NCBI RefSeq assembly: GCF_029309835.1
Contig: NZ_JARJHL010000010.1
Coordinates: 372,001 to 436,000, forward strand
Source of the DNA: Paracoccus sp. DMF-8
Lineage (GTDB): Bacteria; Pseudomonadota; Alphaproteobacteria; Rhodobacterales; Rhodobacteraceae
Length of the DNA stretch: 64,000 bases
Direction of reading: 5' to 3'
Below, in pieces: positions 43,185-50,974 of the stretch; the first letter of the stretch is position 1, and every line of letters begins with the position of its first letter. The notes under the pieces were generated by a model. The model saw only the letters and a list, made by a program, of their open reading frames with translations, did no database searches and was not told the DNA's origin. Made by a program: the position numbers and the translations under genes.

Positions 43185-43697
43185 TCACGCGAAGTCCAAT
43201 CCCCGATGCAGGGGGTCGTCGTTCCTGTCAAAATCGAACGTCGCCTTGCACGCATTGCACTTCTTCATGAACCGCAGCCCCTGAAGGATCGAAAATTTCC
43301 GCTCCTCAACGCAGTTCGGGCAAAGGAAATGCTCGTTCTGATGATGTGCCAAGGGGTCCTTGTGCGCATATACCCAGTTATCGGATTCCGTCCGGTGAAG
43401 TTCGTAATCCGCAAGTTTGGCGTCTACAGCATTCGCCGCTGCCAGATCGCGCTGCATGAGGGCAACCTGCATTTGCAGAAGGTCGCACGCGATCTTCGTA
43501 TATCTTACCTCCGCGTCAAGCTTGTCGAGGGTGGCTATGACATCAGGGTCAGCACCGCCCTGAGACTTTCCGAACAGTCCCTTAAGCTTGGCACTCAGGT
43601 CGGCAACCTTCCCGAGGCCGTCAGCGAGGGTTCCGGCCCCTTGTATCGCGGCCTGAAAGTTCTCTGGCGTGAAGTCCAAGTTCTGCTCTCCGGGCAA
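43185..43697 (-). CDS. Zinc-ribbon protein on the opposite strand (moron)
   Basis: 170 residues. N-terminal half helical with FQAAIQGAGTLADGLGKVAD and TLDKLDAEVRYTKIACDLLQ (coiled-coil-like). The C-terminal zinc ribbon has FLCPNCVEERKFS and MKKCNACKATFDFD. It runs against the early right genes and ends 3 bp from the Cro-like stop. Its opposite orientation suggests expression from the lysogen. Function not recognised. Confidence 0.7.
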   Translation of the reverse strand: MPGEQNLDFTPENFQAAIQGAGTLADGLGKVADLSAKLKGLFGKSQGGADPDVIATLDKLDAEVRYTKIACDLLQMQVALMQRDLAAANAVDAKLADYELHRTESDNWVYAHKDPLAHHQNEHFLCPNCVEERKFSILQGLRFMKKCNACKATFDFDRNDDPLHRGLDFA

Positions 43698-43768
43698 TGT
43701 CTACTGTCCCAGTTTGCCGAACAATTGGCTGGCATTGCAAGCGTCAAGCGGTCGCGGGTGGTGCAGCG

Positions 43769-43945
43769 ATGACACAGCCACCGCGCATCAACATCGAGAC
43801 GGCGCGCGGCCTTCTGGCCGGGCTTGGCGTCGAGGACATCGCCGTTCGCGGCGGCTTCCCCGTCGCTGACGTTCGCGCGCTGGTCGAGCGACTGCGCCGC
43901 ACCGGCGTGCTGAAATCCATCATCCGGCAGGCGAGGGCGGCATGA
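43769..43945 (+). CDS. Small helix-turn-helix-like phage protein
   Basis: 58 residues, MTQPPRINIETARGLLAGLG then VRGGFPVADVRALVERLRRT, consistent with a small DNA-binding fold. ATGA overlap with the next gene starts a run of tightly packed rightward early genes. Confidence 0.6.
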   Translation: MTQPPRINIETARGLLAGLGVEDIAVRGGFPVADVRALVERLRRTGVLKSIIRQARAA

Positions 43946-44097
43946 CCAAGATCGAACGCCTGCGCGCTGACCGCGACAGCATCATCGCCCGTCTGGCCCT
44001 GTGCCAGCCCAACAGCCGCAATCACACCGTCCTGACCGAGCGCCTGCGCCGCGTCACGCTGGATCTGATGCAGGCGGAAATCCGGGGGCAGAAATGA
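43942..44097 (+). CDS. 51-residue phage protein, unknown function
   Basis: MTKIERLRADRDSIIARLAL to LDLMQAEIRGQK; a single long helix is predicted. Overlaps both neighbours as ATGA, supporting a real gene. Confidence 0.55.
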   Translation: MTKIERLRADRDSIIARLALCQPNSRNHTVLTERLRRVTLDLMQAEIRGQK

Positions 44098-44294
44098 AGC
44101 CCGCGACTGCCGACGAGAAACGCGCCGTCTGGAACGTGGTGCAGCGCAATCAGATGATGTTCGGAGAGATTGCCGAGGCATCCGGCGTCCCATTCGATCG
44201 CGTGTTGCAGGTCTGGGCAGAGGGCTTCAAGGCCGGGCGCCTGATGATCCGCGACGACCTGCCGGGCTTTCGCTATGTGGGGGTCGTGGCATGA
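44094..44294 (+). CDS. Small phage protein, probable helix-turn-helix
   Basis: 66 residues, ADEKRAVWNVVQRNQMMFGE then IAEASGVPFDRVLQVWAEGF. The helix-turn-helix-like middle suggests DNA binding. ATGA overlaps at both ends. Confidence 0.6.
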   Translation: MKPATADEKRAVWNVVQRNQMMFGEIAEASGVPFDRVLQVWAEGFKAGRLMIRDDLPGFRYVGVVA

Positions 44295-44641
44295 AATCCG
44301 TCACCCTGCCGTGGCCCCCGTCCAGCCTGTCGCCCAACGCGCGCGTCCATTGGGCAGCCAAGGCCCGCATCGCCGCCAAGGTGCGCAAGGACGCCTGCTA
44401 TCTGTGCCAAGGCGCAGGCGTCCGCGCCCTGCCGTGGGACCGGATGCACGTCGCTATCGAATTCCAGCCCGCCAGCGCGCGCCGCCACGATTTGGACAAT
44501 GCCGTAGCCCGCTGCAAGAGCCTGCTGGACGGCCTGTCCGACGCGACCGGCATAGACGACAGCCGGTGGACGCTGGCCCTGTCACGCGGCCCTGTCGTCA
44601 AGGGCGGCGCCGTCATCATCACAGTATCGGAGGCGACATGA
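44291..44641 (+). CDS. rusA: RusA-like Holliday junction resolvase
   Basis: 116 residues. RusA features: LPWPPSSLSPNARVHWAAKA at the N-terminus, the acidic metal-binding motif RRHDLDNAVARCKSLLDGLS (near 64-83) and the second acidic pair GIDDSRW (near 88). Resolves recombination intermediates before packaging. ATGA overlap on both sides. Confidence 0.88.
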   Translation: MKSVTLPWPPSSLSPNARVHWAAKARIAAKVRKDACYLCQGAGVRALPWDRMHVAIEFQPASARRHDLDNAVARCKSLLDGLSDATGIDDSRWTLALSRGPVVKGGAVIITVSEAT

Positions 44642-44952
44642 GCAAAGAATGCACCCTATGCGATCAGGGAAAGTGCCAGCCCACCTTTGTCTATGTCGTT
44701 GGCAACCGTGACGGAACGGGGTCTGTAAAGGTCGGCATATCGGTAAGCGCATCTAAAAGATTAGCGCAACATCGTAAAAAGACGCGCCGCGATCTGGTCG
44801 TGCACTGGAAGAAGCTGCTGTCATGCGAGTTTGCCGCATTCGATGCAGAGCAGGCAATATGTGATCAGCTGGATTACTGCCGAGATCAAGGAGATTGGTT
44901 TTTCCGTCCGGTCGGAGATGTCGTTCTCATAGCTGAGAAGGCGTGCAAATGA
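44638..44952 (+). CDS. GIY-YIG/T5orf172-like protein
   Basis: 104 residues. TFVYVVGNRDGTGSVKVGIS followed by KRLAQHRK (residues ~16-50) is the T5orf172/GIY-YIG-type core, with the conserved Tyr, Gly and the KVG(I)S...RL...H spacing. An N-terminal CTLCDQGKC could bind zinc. Whether it is a nuclease is unknown. A longer relative lies at 59779. Confidence 0.7.
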   Translation: MSKECTLCDQGKCQPTFVYVVGNRDGTGSVKVGISVSASKRLAQHRKKTRRDLVVHWKKLLSCEFAAFDAEQAICDQLDYCRDQGDWFFRPVGDVVLIAEKACK

Positions 44953-45791
44953 GCGGATCAGTCAGTATCGCCAGATCCATTTTTGACCATGCCGTATTTG
45001 CCGATGAGGCGAAGACAGAGCGTGAGGCGTGGATCTGGCTCATCATGGAAGCCTCGTGGAAGTCCCGAGTCAAGCGGGTTGGGAACGTGGTTGCTGCGAC
45101 CGAGCGCGGTCAACTTGCGGCATCGGTCCGGTTCCTTGCTTCGGCGTGGAAATGGACGGCGCCGAAGGTCCAGCGATACCTAAAACGCCTCGAAAAGATG
45201 GAAATGATCCGATCTGATGCCGATACAGGTGTGACCATCATAACGATCTGTAATTATGATGAATATCAGCCATCGGGTAAAGCATCCGATACAGCGTCGA
45301 TACAGCGGCGATACAGCGGCGATACAAACGAGAATAAGGGTGAAATAAGGGAAGAAGGTAAGAAGGATGCTAACGCATCCGCGCGTTCGACAGCGCCTTC
45401 CCCCGATGTTTCGCGATTCCAAGAGTTCTGGGACGCATACCCCCACCGTGGTGGGACCAAGCGCAACAGGTCGGGCGCCGAAGACAAGTATCGCGCCGCG
45501 ATCAAAGCTGGTGCTTCTCAGCAGGAAATTATCGATGGGGCTGGACGCGCCCATACCGATCAGCGGGTCAGGGACGGGTATGCCCGAGACCCAACGACAT
45601 GGCTGAACCAGCAGGGCTGGAAGGATGAAATACAGCCGCAACCGAACTTCACAGTCATCAACGGATCTGCCCATGACCGCCAATCTCCCCAGCAAAATCG
45701 CCAAGCTGCCGCCTCTGACGCCCAACGCCGGATCTACGAGGCCGCAATCCGAAATCGCGCGCCATCGGGCGCAAATATTGAGTTCGGTTGA
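44949..45791 (+). CDS. Phage replication initiator (O-like)
   Basis: 280 residues. The first ~95 resemble the N-terminal winged-helix of phage O-type initiators (FDHAVFADEAKTEREAWIWL, AASVRFLASAWKWTAPKVQR, YLKRLEKMEMI). A polar linker with DNA iterons (45288-45331) follows, then a C-terminal domain (FQEFWDAYPHRGGTKRNRSG, WLNQQGWKDE) that probably contacts the helicase loader. ATG 44949 overlaps the upstream stop. Same layout as lambda O with ori inside the gene. Confidence 0.8.
   Translation: MSGSVSIARSIFDHAVFADEAKTEREAWIWLIMEASWKSRVKRVGNVVAATERGQLAASVRFLASAWKWTAPKVQRYLKRLEKMEMIRSDADTGVTIITICNYDEYQPSGKASDTASIQRRYSGDTNENKGEIREEGKKDANASARSTAPSPDVSRFQEFWDAYPHRGGTKRNRSGAEDKYRAAIKAGASQQEIIDGAGRAHTDQRVRDGYARDPTTWLNQQGWKDEIQPQPNFTVINGSAHDRQSPQQNRQAAASDAQRRIYEAAIRNRAPSGANIEFG
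45288..45331. repeat. 11-bp iterons inside the initiator gene, candidate origin
   Basis: GATACAGCGTC, GATACAGCGGC, GATACAGCGGC and the partial GATACAAACGA follow each other at 45288, 45299, 45310 and 45321. The 11-bp period is not a multiple of three, so protein repetition is not the cause. A-rich DNA (AGAATAAGGGTGAAATAAGG) follows to ~45370 and could melt. Confidence 0.7.
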
Positions 45792-46146
45792 GGTGGTTCT
45801 TACCGGCTACTGGCGCGACGACATGCCCGCCGCTCTTCGCGCCGATGTTCTGGCGGACTGGTGCGACGAGTTGGAAGATTGGCCGGTCGAAAGCATCAAG
45901 GCCGCGCTGCGCAAGCACCGCCGCGAAAACCCGAACCGCAAGCCGAACCCCGGCCACATCGTTGCCCTGCTGAAAGAGGCGTGGGGCAAGCGCAATGCGC
46001 CGGTCGTTGCTGCCGCGCTGGCTGCTCCGGTCGAGGCCCCGAAAGAGCGGGTCAGTGACGAAGCCCGCCGCGCGATCATGGCGGAAATCGGCCTGCGCGA
46101 CCCGTTCGCCGTCAATAAAATGCCACGTTCGGAGGCCGCAGAATGA
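45673..46146 (+). CDS. Helicase-loader-like replication protein
   Basis: 157 residues with ALRADVLADWCDELEDWPVE then SIKAALRKHRRENPNRKPNP (residues ~55-95). This matches a protein that follows O-like initiators in alphaproteobacterial phages and is probably the helicase loader or adaptor. ATG 45673 gives a 119-bp overlap with the initiator; TTG 45778 would give a shorter one. Confidence 0.6.
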   Translation: MTANLPSKIAKLPPLTPNAGSTRPQSEIARHRAQILSSVEVVLTGYWRDDMPAALRADVLADWCDELEDWPVESIKAALRKHRRENPNRKPNPGHIVALLKEAWGKRNAPVVAAALAAPVEAPKERVSDEARRAIMAEIGLRDPFAVNKMPRSEAAE

Positions 46147-46547
46147 CCCTCACCGCCCCCAAGCACATCACCGGCTACATGCCCGGCGGCAGCGCCCCCC
46201 ACGTCGTCCAGCGCGCGCATGACCGTCTGGCATGGATCGAGCAATCCTTGGCCGCTGGTCACTCGACCGAGGCAATCGCTGCCGCGCTGGATATCCGCGT
46301 CCAGACCCTGAAAGACCTGATGCGCCGCGCCCGCCGTGAGGGCCTGCTGTCCAAGCCTGAGGTCGCGCCCCCTGCGCCCGTGGCTGCCCCGCGTGGCATC
46401 AGCCTGCACCGCGCCCCGTGGGAGGTCGAGACGGGCCATGATCCGCGCCACGAGACGACGCCGCGCTTTTCGCTGGTCCGCGTCACGCCCGAGGCCAGCC
46501 GCATCGACGCGGTGATTGCCGCGATCCGGGCAGAGGTGAACGCATGA
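46143..46547 (+). CDS. Phage helix-turn-helix protein, unknown function
   Basis: 134 residues. HDRLAWIEQSLAAGHSTEAI then AAALDIRVQTLKDLMRRARR is a homeodomain-like helix-turn-helix near residues 25-65. The rest is Pro-rich and then helical. ATGA overlaps at both ends. Confidence 0.6.
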   Translation: MTLTAPKHITGYMPGGSAPHVVQRAHDRLAWIEQSLAAGHSTEAIAAALDIRVQTLKDLMRRARREGLLSKPEVAPPAPVAAPRGISLHRAPWEVETGHDPRHETTPRFSLVRVTPEASRIDAVIAAIRAEVNA

Positions 46548-46897
46548 CACATCCGCTCTACGTCCGCACCATCGACACCACCAACACCGTGCACCCCTCG
46601 ATCCGCGCAGCCGCCCGCGCCCATGGCGTCAGCCGCAGAACCGTGGCCTATCATCTCGATACCTACGGCGATCTGTCCCGTCTCGGACGCGGAAAGGCGC
46701 GCCCCGGATGCCAGAACGCTTCAAAGGCCACCGTGATTTTCGGTCGCGAGTTTCCGTCGCGGGTTGCAGCTGCAAAACACCTTGGGATCAGCGTCAGCCA
46801 ACTGAAACGCTGGATCCATCCAAACGCCAGCGCCGCAATGCGCGACATGCTGATGGCAGCGATGATGCGTGCAGAGTCAGGGAGGGCGCAGGCATGA
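46544..46897 (+). CDS. Phage helix-turn-helix protein (NUMOD-like)
   Basis: 117 residues. HPSIRAAARAHGVSRRTVAY near 19-38 and FPSRVAAAKHLGISVSQLKR near 68-87 are two helix-turn-helix units of the kind seen in NUMOD/IENR repeats of endonucleases, but no nuclease domain is attached. Overlaps both neighbours. Confidence 0.6.
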   Translation: MTHPLYVRTIDTTNTVHPSIRAAARAHGVSRRTVAYHLDTYGDLSRLGRGKARPGCQNASKATVIFGREFPSRVAAAKHLGISVSQLKRWIHPNASAAMRDMLMAAMMRAESGRAQA

Positions 46898-47142
46898 CAA
46901 TCCTCAAGAGCCGCGCCGCCCTTCGCCGCATAGCCGAGGAAACGGCAGCGGAACACGGCATGACGTTTGATGAAATCACGTCGCCATCACGTCGCCAGTT
47001 CATCGCACAGCCCCGGCAAGAGGCGATGCGCCGTCAGCGCGAGGCGGGTTTCAGCTATCCCGTGATCGGCTGGTTCTGGGACCGCGACCACACCACGGTC
47101 ATGCACGGCGTCCGCGCCGCAGAGGCGAGGGCAGGGGCATGA
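46894..47142 (+). CDS. DnaA domain IV-like protein
   Basis: 82 residues. RRQFIAQPRQEAMRRQREAG then FSYPVIGWFWDRDHTTVMHG (residues ~32-71) is the DnaA-box-binding domain signature, ending in RDHTTVMH as in DnaA. The ATPase domain is absent. It could bind DnaA boxes in host or phage DNA near the iteron-containing gene 1.6 kb upstream. Confidence 0.78.
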   Translation: MTILKSRAALRRIAEETAAEHGMTFDEITSPSRRQFIAQPRQEAMRRQREAGFSYPVIGWFWDRDHTTVMHGVRAAEARAGA

Positions 47143-47828
47143 AGGTTCTCATTGGATTTTCTCGCTGCCCGATCACTGTCACGCTGCTTCGTCAGCGCGG
47201 GGTGGAGGCGTGGACCTGCGATTTGCGCGCCGCCGATCATCCTTGGCATATTCAGGGCGATATCTGGGACGTCGCAGGGCAGGCGTGGGATTGGGGTATT
47301 TTCCACCCCATGTGCACCTACCTGACGTGCAGCGCGGCATGGGCTTTCTGTGACCCGGATTTCACGCGCTACCCTGGTGTCGGGTATCACCAGCGGATCA
47401 AGCCCGGCACGCTGACAGGGGTGGAGCGGCGCGAGGCTAGGGCCAGCGCCTTGGCCGATGTTCGTCGCATCATGGCGCTACCCTATCCCAAGGCTATCGA
47501 AAATCCCGCGACCAGCTTCATCAGCGCGGCCATTCGACGCCCCGATCAGGTGATCCAGCCCTACGAATTTGGCGATGACGCCAGCAAGGCCACGGGCCTG
47601 TGGCTGGACCGCCTGCCGCCGTTGGTCATCCGTATTGCAGATCGACGCCCTGGCCGCGTGGTTCAGTGGCGCGGGAAAATGGTCGAGCGGTGGGCCAACC
47701 AGACCGATAGCGGCCAGAACCGCGTGACGCCATCCGCAGACAGATGGCTGGCGCGCAGTCAGACATACCCCGGCATTGGCCGGGCAATGGCGCAATGGGC
47801 GGGGTTGGCGATGGAGGGCGCTGCATGA
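47139..47828 (+). CDS. Cytosine-methyltransferase-like phage protein
   Basis: 229 residues. MKVLIGFSRCPITVTLLRQR and VEAWTCDLRAAD resemble the SAM-fold start, HPMCTYLTCSAAWAFCDPDF matches the PPCTYLT block of phage cytosine-methyltransferase-like proteins, and KAIENPATSF fits the ENP motif. The usual PPC is HPMC here, so activity is uncertain. ATGA overlap with both neighbours. Confidence 0.65.
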   Translation: MKVLIGFSRCPITVTLLRQRGVEAWTCDLRAADHPWHIQGDIWDVAGQAWDWGIFHPMCTYLTCSAAWAFCDPDFTRYPGVGYHQRIKPGTLTGVERREARASALADVRRIMALPYPKAIENPATSFISAAIRRPDQVIQPYEFGDDASKATGLWLDRLPPLVIRIADRRPGRVVQWRGKMVERWANQTDSGQNRVTPSADRWLARSQTYPGIGRAMAQWAGLAMEGAA

Positions 47829-47962
47829 GGCCCGATCACCCTGGCCGCAAGAAGCGCCGCCTATTGGCCCAGATCCGAGACATGGCCCGCAAGGCCATCC
47901 GATCCAACCGCAGAACGCAGAAACAGAAGGACGCGCAGATGATCCGAAAGGGGCAGGAATGA
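47825..47962 (+). CDS. 45-residue basic phage protein
   Basis: MRPDHPGRKKRRLLAQIRDM to KQKDAQMIRKGQE, strongly basic, probably nucleic-acid binding. ATGA overlaps at both ends support it. Confidence 0.5.
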   Translation: MRPDHPGRKKRRLLAQIRDMARKAIRSNRRTQKQKDAQMIRKGQE

Positions 47963-48258
47963 GCATTGATGCAGCGGCATGGGTTGTTTTTGGATTAATG
48001 GTCGTTCTCCTCATGGGAGGGCTACTAGCTATCGCGATGAGCCGCGTCCCGGTGAAGGCGCCGCCCCTGCGCACCCTTGTCGTCGAGCGAGAACCCGGCA
48101 CCATGCTGATTGAGTGCCATTGGTGGGAGGTCGGAGAGACCGGAGACCTCAACGCCTATGTGACGCGGGATAGAGATGTTCGACATCCGCCCCCGCGCAT
48201 ACTGGTCGCGTCGGTTTCCGCGAATGACTGGAAAACAGCACAATGGGGCAAAGTATGA
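47959..48258 (+). CDS. Single-pass membrane protein, phage
   Basis: 99 residues with one helix (AAWVVFGLMVVLLMGGLLAI, residues 6-25) and a soluble C-terminal part (VERE, HWWEVGETGDLN). Function unknown. The stop overlaps the next start. Confidence 0.55.
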   Translation: MSIDAAAWVVFGLMVVLLMGGLLAIAMSRVPVKAPPLRTLVVEREPGTMLIECHWWEVGETGDLNAYVTRDRDVRHPPPRILVASVSANDWKTAQWGKV

Positions 48259-48833
48259 CCAGCAAAGCACAGCGCCGCCGCGCAGGCCGCAAGCGCAACA
48301 TCGCCCCTACTATCGCAGCATCCCCGTGGGATCACGGCGCCATGGGGCAGGCCAACCGGCACGGGCTGGTGATCGAGGAGCGCGGCGAGGTGGACCCCAA
48401 GACTGGCAAGATTCAAAACCCCAACTGCGTGACAGGCGTGCGGCGCTATGACATGCTAGAAATCTACCACAAGCGCGGCTGGATCAGCACGGCAGGTTAC
48501 AACGCGGGCTGTCTGCTGCGCATGGCGTGGCTCAAGGTGTCGGTCGGCACCTGCCCCCCGTGGCTGCGTGAGCGGGTGGACAGCAGCCCCAAGCCCGACG
48601 CGGCTGTGGCGATCCAGATCGACCGGGTGTCTGCGTTGCTCAAGGTCAGCCGCATGGTCCCTGTCGAGGATGAGAGGATCGTCAGTTGCGTGTGCTGCGA
48701 CGGCAATGCAATCGGCGCCCTGCGCGAATACCGGGGCCGCAAGCACGAGGATGGAAAGGCGCACCTGAAAATTGCGCTGGATCGACTCTCCGAACGAATC
48801 GAAGGGCTTGCGCGGAAATCGAGGACCTGCTAG
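48255..48833 (+). CDS. Phage protein, DUF6456-like (possible late regulator)
   Basis: 192 residues: basic N-terminus (MTSKAQRRRAGRKRN), then YDMLEIYHKRGWISTAGYNA near 73-92, RIVSCVCCDGNAIGALREY near 142-160 and HLKIALDRLSERI at the end. The middle/end pattern is like DUF6456, a helix-turn-helix domain in Alphaproteobacteria. As the last gene before the late region it could play the part of a late activator, which is inference from position only. Confidence 0.55.
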   Translation: MTSKAQRRRAGRKRNIAPTIAASPWDHGAMGQANRHGLVIEERGEVDPKTGKIQNPNCVTGVRRYDMLEIYHKRGWISTAGYNAGCLLRMAWLKVSVGTCPPWLRERVDSSPKPDAAVAIQIDRVSALLKVSRMVPVEDERIVSCVCCDGNAIGALREYRGRKHEDGKAHLKIALDRLSERIEGLARKSRTC

Positions 48834-49450
48834 GAATAGATCATCGAAGAATTGCGCCTTGGGGGACCTTGGCGCTTTTCTGATTCCGGGCTTTTCTGGG
48901 ATGATTGCGTGCAGTCAACCCAGATGAGCGCGGCAAGTGGTCACAGGCTGGACGGCCATACAGCCAGCATAGCAAACCAATAGGCCAAGCCGAGCGACGC
49001 AATGCGGCTGCACACCTTCGGGTAATGGTCGCGCTCAACCGCTCTTTGGCGGATCATCTACCGGGACGTTGATGGAATGCTCCCCCCGGTCGAGCGCCTG
49101 GAGCGCCAGATGATCCACCTGAGCGCGGTCACACGCAGAGCGGTAGCGCAAGCCCCGCAATGGACCGGCCCGGACGCTGCGATAACGGGTCACGCTCAAC
49201 GCAAGCCGAAAGCCCACGGTTCGAGTCCGTGCATGGGCCACGGGAAGGCCATCGGCCCGCGACCTACGGTCAACTGGTGACAGCCGGAGAGACGGCACAA
49301 CACGGCTGCGGTGCGATAATCTTGGCAACCCCGCAAAGCTGACTGGCCCAAGTGACAGCCCGGAAACAGACGGGATCACCGCCCCGCCGTGCATCACGCA
49401 TAGCGGGGCGTTCGCATTGATAGGGTGTCCGCATCAGGGTATCATTGGCC
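48834..49450. other. 617-bp stretch without a supported gene, with a tRNA-like T-arm
   Basis: No frame with convincing protein features. It holds a weak terminator-like GCGCC...GGCGC-TTTT at ~48855-48880. At 49212-49240 the sequence CCCACGGTTCGAGTCCGTGCATGGGC reads like the T-arm and acceptor 3' end of a tRNA, but no matching 5' half is found. The stretch may contain the late promoter and a structured RNA. Confidence 0.4.
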
Positions 49451-49672
49451 ATGACCCAAGCATCAGGCCAATGGCCCGATCAGGCGCTCGTCTCCGACTG
49501 CGACCACCCGCAGCGCATGGGCGTGTATGAGCCGATCAACCGGCAAAGACAGGACGCGGTGGCTGCAATCGTTCAGGAGCGACGATCCCGCAGGCGTGCG
49601 CAGCTTATCAAGCTGGCCCATGCTGTCATGGTGGCGGTAGCCGTTGCTGTCGCCGTCGTCACTGGCGTCTAG
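49451..49672 (+). CDS. Possible small protein with hydrophobic C-terminus
   Basis: 73 residues, MTQASGQWPDQALVSDCDHP then QERRSRRRAQLIKLAHAVMV and an Ala/Val-rich hydrophobic end. Could be tail-anchored. No good ribosome-binding site is seen. Confidence 0.35.
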   Translation: MTQASGQWPDQALVSDCDHPQRMGVYEPINRQRQDAVAAIVQERRSRRRAQLIKLAHAVMVAVAVAVAVVTGV

Positions 49673-49747
49673 CAGCGGATCTACGAGCAGTGGCCAGCAA
49701 GCAAGCAAGCGAGTGAGTGCAGGGCCTGCGATTTCATGAGGTGATGC

Positions 49748-49960
49748 ATGGTTGCGCCCGCGTTTGTCCCAACCAAGTCGCCTTGCGAGTGCGGCGACAT
49801 AATGACGTGGCGCAGGTCAGGCATCCTTGCCCCGCGCTGGCGGATGGAGTGCATATGCGGGCGTTGCGGCCCATGGCGGTCAGAGCCAGAGACGAGACAG
49901 CTCGGCGTGCCGCCGATGTTGCGTTTGCGCACGCCGTCGATACCGCCGCCGGGAAGGTGA
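49748..49960 (+). CDS. Small zinc-finger phage protein
   Basis: 70 residues with KSPCECGDIMTWRRSGILAP and RWRMECICGRCGPWR, two Cys pairs forming a zinc ribbon. ATGAGGTGATGC precedes the ATG. Position before HNH/terminase suggests late-region expression. Confidence 0.55.
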   Translation: MVAPAFVPTKSPCECGDIMTWRRSGILAPRWRMECICGRCGPWRSEPETRQLGVPPMLRLRTPSIPPPGR

Positions 49961-49963
49961 GCC

Positions 49964-50182
49964 ATGACAGATGACGCCAAGATTGCCGAACTGCTGCGCC
50001 GCTATGCCCCGGAACAGTTAGCCGCTGCCTACCTCAAGGTCAGCCGCGAGCGTAACGAGTTGCAGCGCGTGGTTGAGAAACTGCGGCTTGTCAACGACAT
50101 CGATGATATGATCCGCAAGGCTGGTCCGCAGATGGCCAGCGCGCGGTCAGCAAAGCCGCCAATGCCACCCAAGCGCGGATGA
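49964..50182 (+). CDS. Small coiled-coil phage protein
   Basis: 72 residues, LRRYAPEQLAAAYLKVSRER then NELQRVVEKLRLVNDIDDMI, a predicted coiled coil, with a Pro/Lys tail. GGGAAGGTGAG precedes the ATG. The stop overlaps the HNH gene. Confidence 0.6.
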   Translation: MTDDAKIAELLRRYAPEQLAAAYLKVSRERNELQRVVEKLRLVNDIDDMIRKAGPQMASARSAKPPMPPKRG

Positions 50183-50478
50183 CCCGCAAACGATGGGCGG
50201 ACAAGCCAAGCCGCCACGCCAGAGGATATGGCGCCAGTTGGGACCGCATCAGGCTGCACGCCCTCAAGCGTGATAGCTACCTGTGCCAGCCCTGCCTAAA
50301 GCGCGGACACGTCACAGAGGCCAACGAGGTCGATCACATCACGCCCAAGGCGCAAGGCGGGACGGACGACCTCGGCAACCTGCAAGCGATATGCCGCGAC
50401 TGCCACCGCGACAAGACCGCATCAGACGAGGGGTGGAAGCGCCCCCGGCAGGTGGGGCTGGATGGGTATCCAGTCTGA
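50179..50478 (+). CDS. HNH endonuclease
   Basis: 99 residues. YLCQPCLKRGHVTEANEVDH (near 35-54), then GGTDDLGNLQAICRDCHRDK, gives the two zinc CxxC pairs and the HNH core with DH and N/H. Phage HNH proteins beside terminase are needed for headful or cos cleavage in HK97-like systems. ATGA overlap with the upstream gene. Confidence 0.9.
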   Translation: MTRKRWADKPSRHARGYGASWDRIRLHALKRDSYLCQPCLKRGHVTEANEVDHITPKAQGGTDDLGNLQAICRDCHRDKTASDEGWKRPRQVGLDGYPV

Positions 50479-50572
50479 CAGGGGGGGGTGGTCGGAAAGC
50501 CAGAGGGGACGAGCCTCAGGACCCGCGGCCCCGGTTTCCGCACGCATCCGCAATTCAGGAAAAGGCAATTTG

Positions 50573-50974
50573 ATGGCACGACCCCGCACGCCAATGGCCA
50601 AGGCGGCATTGACCGGGGCCGACAAGCACGACCCGCAGCGATACCGCGCCCGGAGTGAGCCGAAGGCGTCTAAGCGCGAACTAGGTAAGCCGCCCGCCTA
50701 TTTACCAGCCATGGCGAAGAAGGCTTGGTCGGTGTTTGCTGATGAAATCCCATGGCTGACCTACGAGGACCGTGGCGCAGTCGAGATTGTAAGCCTGATG
50801 CGGGCGCAGATCATGGCGGGCCTGCCGCCTGAAACGCCCGCCAGCTTTTACAGCACTTACCGGATGGCGCTTTCATCGCTCGGCGCAACGCCGGTTGACC
50901 GGACCAAGGTTTACCAGCCGCCGCAGGACGATGACGACGATCCGTTCGGTTTTCTGGACGCGCCGACGCAATGA
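50573..50974 (+). CDS. Terminase small subunit (P27-like)
   Basis: 133 residues. Basic N-terminus MARPRTPMAKAALTGADKHD, then PAYLPAMAKKAWSVFADEIP (near 39-58) and YEDRGAVEIVSLMRAQIMAG, the P27-type small terminase pattern, and an acidic tail DDDDDPFGFLD. Recognises phage DNA for packaging. ATG 50573; stop overlaps the large subunit. Confidence 0.85.
   Translation: MARPRTPMAKAALTGADKHDPQRYRARSEPKASKRELGKPPAYLPAMAKKAWSVFADEIPWLTYEDRGAVEIVSLMRAQIMAGLPPETPASFYSTYRMALSSLGATPVDRTKVYQPPQDDDDDPFGFLDAPTQ

Noticed and set aside
45288..45331. CRISPR-like array
   Set aside because: Units are 11 bp and contiguous with no spacers; they fit replication iterons.
49212..49240. Complete tRNA gene
   Set aside because: Only T-arm and acceptor 3' half are recognisable; no pairing 5' acceptor or anticodon arm is found.
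49035..49397. A 120-residue minus-strand frame in the 48.8-49.5 kb gap
   Set aside because: No ribosome-binding site, Arg/Ser-rich composition typical of GC-rich shadow frames, and it opposes all surrounding genes.
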